From: Acidimicrobiaceae bacterium
GTDB taxonomy: Bacteria > Actinomycetota > Acidimicrobiia > Acidimicrobiales > Palsa-688
Direction of reading: 5' to 3'
Length of the DNA stretch: 6,664 bases
NCBI GenBank assembly: GCA_030838025.1
Contig: JAUTXM010000330.1
Span: forward strand, 1 to 6,664
Part shown: positions 4,737 to 6,664 of the stretch, piece by piece
How the letters are laid out: every line of letters starts with the position of its first letter
Numbering within the stretch: position 1 is the stretch's first letter
Notes under the pieces: model-generated
The model's database searches: none
Told to the model about the DNA's origin: nothing
What the model saw: only the letters and a program-made list of their open reading frames with translations
Translations under genes and position numbers: made by a program

Positions 4737-6664
4737 TCAGAGGCCCCTGGTCGCGGAGGGATCCGCGGGCCAACGATGTTTCGGGTACCGCCCCGCCATC
4801 TCCTTTCGCACCACGGCATAGCTTCCCGCCCAAAAGCCGGGAAGGTCGGCCGTCACCTGCACCGGGCGTCCCGCCGGGGACAGCAGGTGAAGTACCACTG
4901 GCACCTGTCCACCGGCGACGGTGGGGTGGCGCTCGGTGCCGAAGAGGTCCTGGATCCGGGCTGCGGCCGTGGGCTGATCGGTGCGGTAGTCGACCCGCAG
5001 CCTGCGCCGTGGACCGATTTCGAGCATCGTGGGAGCCAGGATGTCGAGCTCCGCTCGTCTCGAACGGGGGAGCAGGGCCAGCAGCGCTCGGGTCAGGTCG
5101 AGCCTCTCCAGTCCCGAGCGGTCGACCACCGTTGCCAGCAAGGGCGCCAGCCATCGGTCGATGGTCGCCAGAAGCGCGGCGTCGGACAGGTCGGGCCAAC
5201 CATCTCCGAAGGTCTGGCGGAGGAAGCTCACCCGCCGCTGCAGCGCCCGAGCCCCCTCGGTCCAGGGGAGGGCGCCGAGGCGGCTGCTGCGCACCTGCTC
5301 GAGCAGGGCAGATGCGGCCGCCGGTCCCGGATGCGCCCGGCGTTCGGTCGTGCCCAGGACGAGCGCGTCGAGGGAACGGGTGACGGTGGCCCGCAGGTCG
5401 TCGCGTTCGGAGTCCCACGCCAGCGCAGTCGCGGTGGTCACCGGGGCGCCCGCGGCCGCTTCGAGGTCGTCGGGATCAAGGGCGGCGGCCAGGCGTATCC
5501 GGCTGTCGCCTTGGTCGGCGTCGAGTTGGGCAACGACGACGAAGGTCTCGTTGGCCAGGGGATCGGACTCCGCCATCCAGGCCCCACCACCGCTGCGCAA
5601 CCGGAAACGGCCCTGGCCTCGTGCCTGCCCGATCCGGTCCGGATAGGCGAGGGCCAGCACCCGGCCGCAGCCCACCAGGTCGACTGGTCCGGGGTCGACA
5701 CCCGCCCGACGGCCGAGCAACGCCGCCCGCCGTCGGGCCGATGCCAGCGCCGATCGGTCCACCGGCCCGCCGTTTCCTACCGGGCCGACGATGCGGGCGA
5801 CGCGCTCGGCCACATCGACGCCCACGTCGCCAGGTCGGCCTCGGAGGATGTCGCGGTCTTCGAGCAGCGCCGCCAGGGCGCAGGCAACACCGCCCAGCCC
5901 GAGCGGGATGGCGCCGATGACCATCCGAGCCAACCGGGGGTGCAGCGGCAGCGCGGCCATGCGCCGACCGGCGGCCGTCGGCCGGCCCCCGGAATCGAGC
6001 GCTCCGAGCATGACCAGCAACGCCGCCCCGTCGTCGAGGGCCGCCTGTGGAGGCGCCTGCAGAAATGTCAGGGCGCTCGGAGGGGCGCCCCAGACGGCCA
6101 ACTCCAGGACGAACCCGGCCAGGTCGACCGACATGATCTCGGCTTGGGGGAACCGCGGCCGACCCGCGTGCTCGTGCTGCGACCACAGCCGGTACGCCAC
6201 TCCCGGAGCCTCGCGACCGGCACGCCCGGCGCGCTGATCCGCCGCGGAGCGCGAGGCCGAGGCGGTATGGAGTCGGGTCAGGCCGGTGCTGGGGTCATAT
6301 CGAGGCGACCGCACCAATCCTCCGTCGACCACGATGCGCACCCCGGCGACGGTCAGGCTGGTCTCGGCGATGTCGGTGGCGAGCACGACCCGCCGCCCGC
6401 CGAGTGGCGAAGGGGCGAGCGCCCGGTCCTGCTCTGATGCCGTCAGGGCGCCGAAGAGCGGCAGCACATCGACTCCGGCTGGAAGGAAGCTTACGAGTCG
6501 GGCTTCGGCCCGGCGGATGTCACCCGCGCCGGGCAGGAAGGCGAGGATATCGCCGTCGCCGGCGTCGACCGCAGCCAGCACGGCGGCCACCACGGCCGGC
6601 GCAACACCCTCGTCCGCTCGACGGCGCAGCGCCGGTGGCGACCACCGGATGTCCACCGGATGCT
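4737..6664 (-). CDS. hrpB: ATP-dependent helicase HrpB (partial, 5' end outside window)
   Basis: The C-terminal 642 or so codons of an HrpB-type DEAH-box helicase; full-length members are about 800-850 residues, so roughly 200 residues with Walker A and the DEAH box lie beyond the right edge. The visible start HPVDIRWSPP corresponds to the link between the two helicase domains; the frame is open to 6664, so the GTG at 6656 is not a true start. Helicase motif V is ATDIAETS (6357-6380) and motif VI is QRAGRAGR (6213-6236) with its ATP-contacting arginines. The helicase-associated helical region follows (GALDSGGRPTAAGRRMAALP, LHPRLARM). The HrpB-specific C-terminal domain ends with FWAGSYAVVRKEMAGRYPKH and RWPADP. 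The biological role of HrpB is poorly defined; an RNA-directed helicase is the usual assignment. No frameshift or missing motif is seen. Confidence 0.95.
   Translation of the reverse strand, partial: HPVDIRWSPPALRRRADEGVAPAVVAAVLAAVDAGDGDILAFLPGAGDIRRAEARLVSFLPAGVDVLPLFGALTASEQDRALAPSPLGGRRVVLATDIAETSLTVAGVRIVVDGGLVRSPRYDPSTGLTRLHTASASRSAADQRAGRAGREAPGVAYRLWSQHEHAGRPRFPQAEIMSVDLAGFVLELAVWGAPPSALTFLQAPPQAALDDGAALLVMLGALDSGGRPTAAGRRMAALPLHPRLARMVIGAIPLGLGGVACALAALLEDRDILRGRPGDVGVDVAERVARIVGPVGNGGPVDRSALASARRRAALLGRRAGVDPGPVDLVGCGRVLALAYPDRIGQARGQGRFRLRSGGGAWMAESDPLANETFVVVAQLDADQGDSRIRLAAALDPDDLEAAAGAPVTTATALAWDSERDDLRATVTRSLDALVLGTTERRAHPGPAAASALLEQVRSSRLGALPWTEGARALQRRVSFLRQTFGDGWPDLSDAALLATIDRWLAPLLATVVDRSGLERLDLTRALLALLPRSRRAELDILAPTMLEIGPRRRLRVDYRTDQPTAAARIQDLFGTERHPTVAGGQVPVVLHLLSPAGRPVQVTADLPGFWAGSYAVVRKEMAGRYPKHRWPADPSATRGL

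Noticed and set aside
4471..5418. A 315-codon minus-strand frame running past the hrpB stop and antisense to csp, with a protein-like stretch at 4680-4740 (LITLIENRRLRYPARF)
   Set aside because: Most of it is a shadow of hrpB in another frame, and the rest lies opposite csp. There is no start codon or ribosome site near the protein-like stretch. It could be a decayed gene tail, but nothing else supports this.
4776..6437. A 553-codon open frame on the plus strand opposite hrpB
   Set aside because: It is antisense to an unmistakable HrpB coding region. Its product is Arg/Gly/Gln-rich with no recognisable domain, as expected where third-codon G/C bias keeps the opposite strand free of stops.

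Overview
The window is high-GC, gene-dense DNA. Codon third positions are strongly G/C, which produces long spurious open frames opposite the real genes. The set of families (MMPL transporter, PadR repressor, a threonine-rich lipoprotein, a 66-residue cold-shock protein, HrpB helicase) fits an actinobacterium, possibly one of the less-studied lineages such as Acidimicrobiia. The lineage is inferred from composition and gene types only; no rRNA or tRNA gene is present to confirm it.

Layout. Positions 1-54 hold the last 17 codons of an unidentified plus-strand gene. It converges on a minus-strand pair: padR (start about 3144) and an MMPL/RND-superfamily exporter (146-2533), separated by 44 bp and probably co-transcribed. 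Upstream of padR lies a compact control region, 3155-3196. A 40-bp dyad with perfect 10-bp outer arms overlaps a TTGACA-type promoter and reaches the first possible start codon, which is the arrangement expected of an autorepressed efflux operon. Further upstream on the minus strand is a secreted lipoprotein of unknown function (3220-4332). A 141-bp divergent region separates it from a plus-strand cold-shock protein gene (4474-4674), whose leader has a stable GC hairpin just ahead of a strong ribosome binding site. The csp gene converges on the 3' end of hrpB (minus, 4737 to beyond 6664), of which only the part downstream of the first helicase domain is in the window.

Function. The best supported system is the PadR-MMPL module: a repressor likely to sense a small hydrophobic compound controls itself and a membrane exporter. 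The exporter has an unusual glycine-rich N-terminal extension, defended by an excellent ribosome binding site. The lipoprotein, csp and hrpB appear to be independent units. There are no CRISPR arrays, insertion sequences, integrases, RNA genes or other clear signs of horizontal transfer, and no wholly new system is evident.
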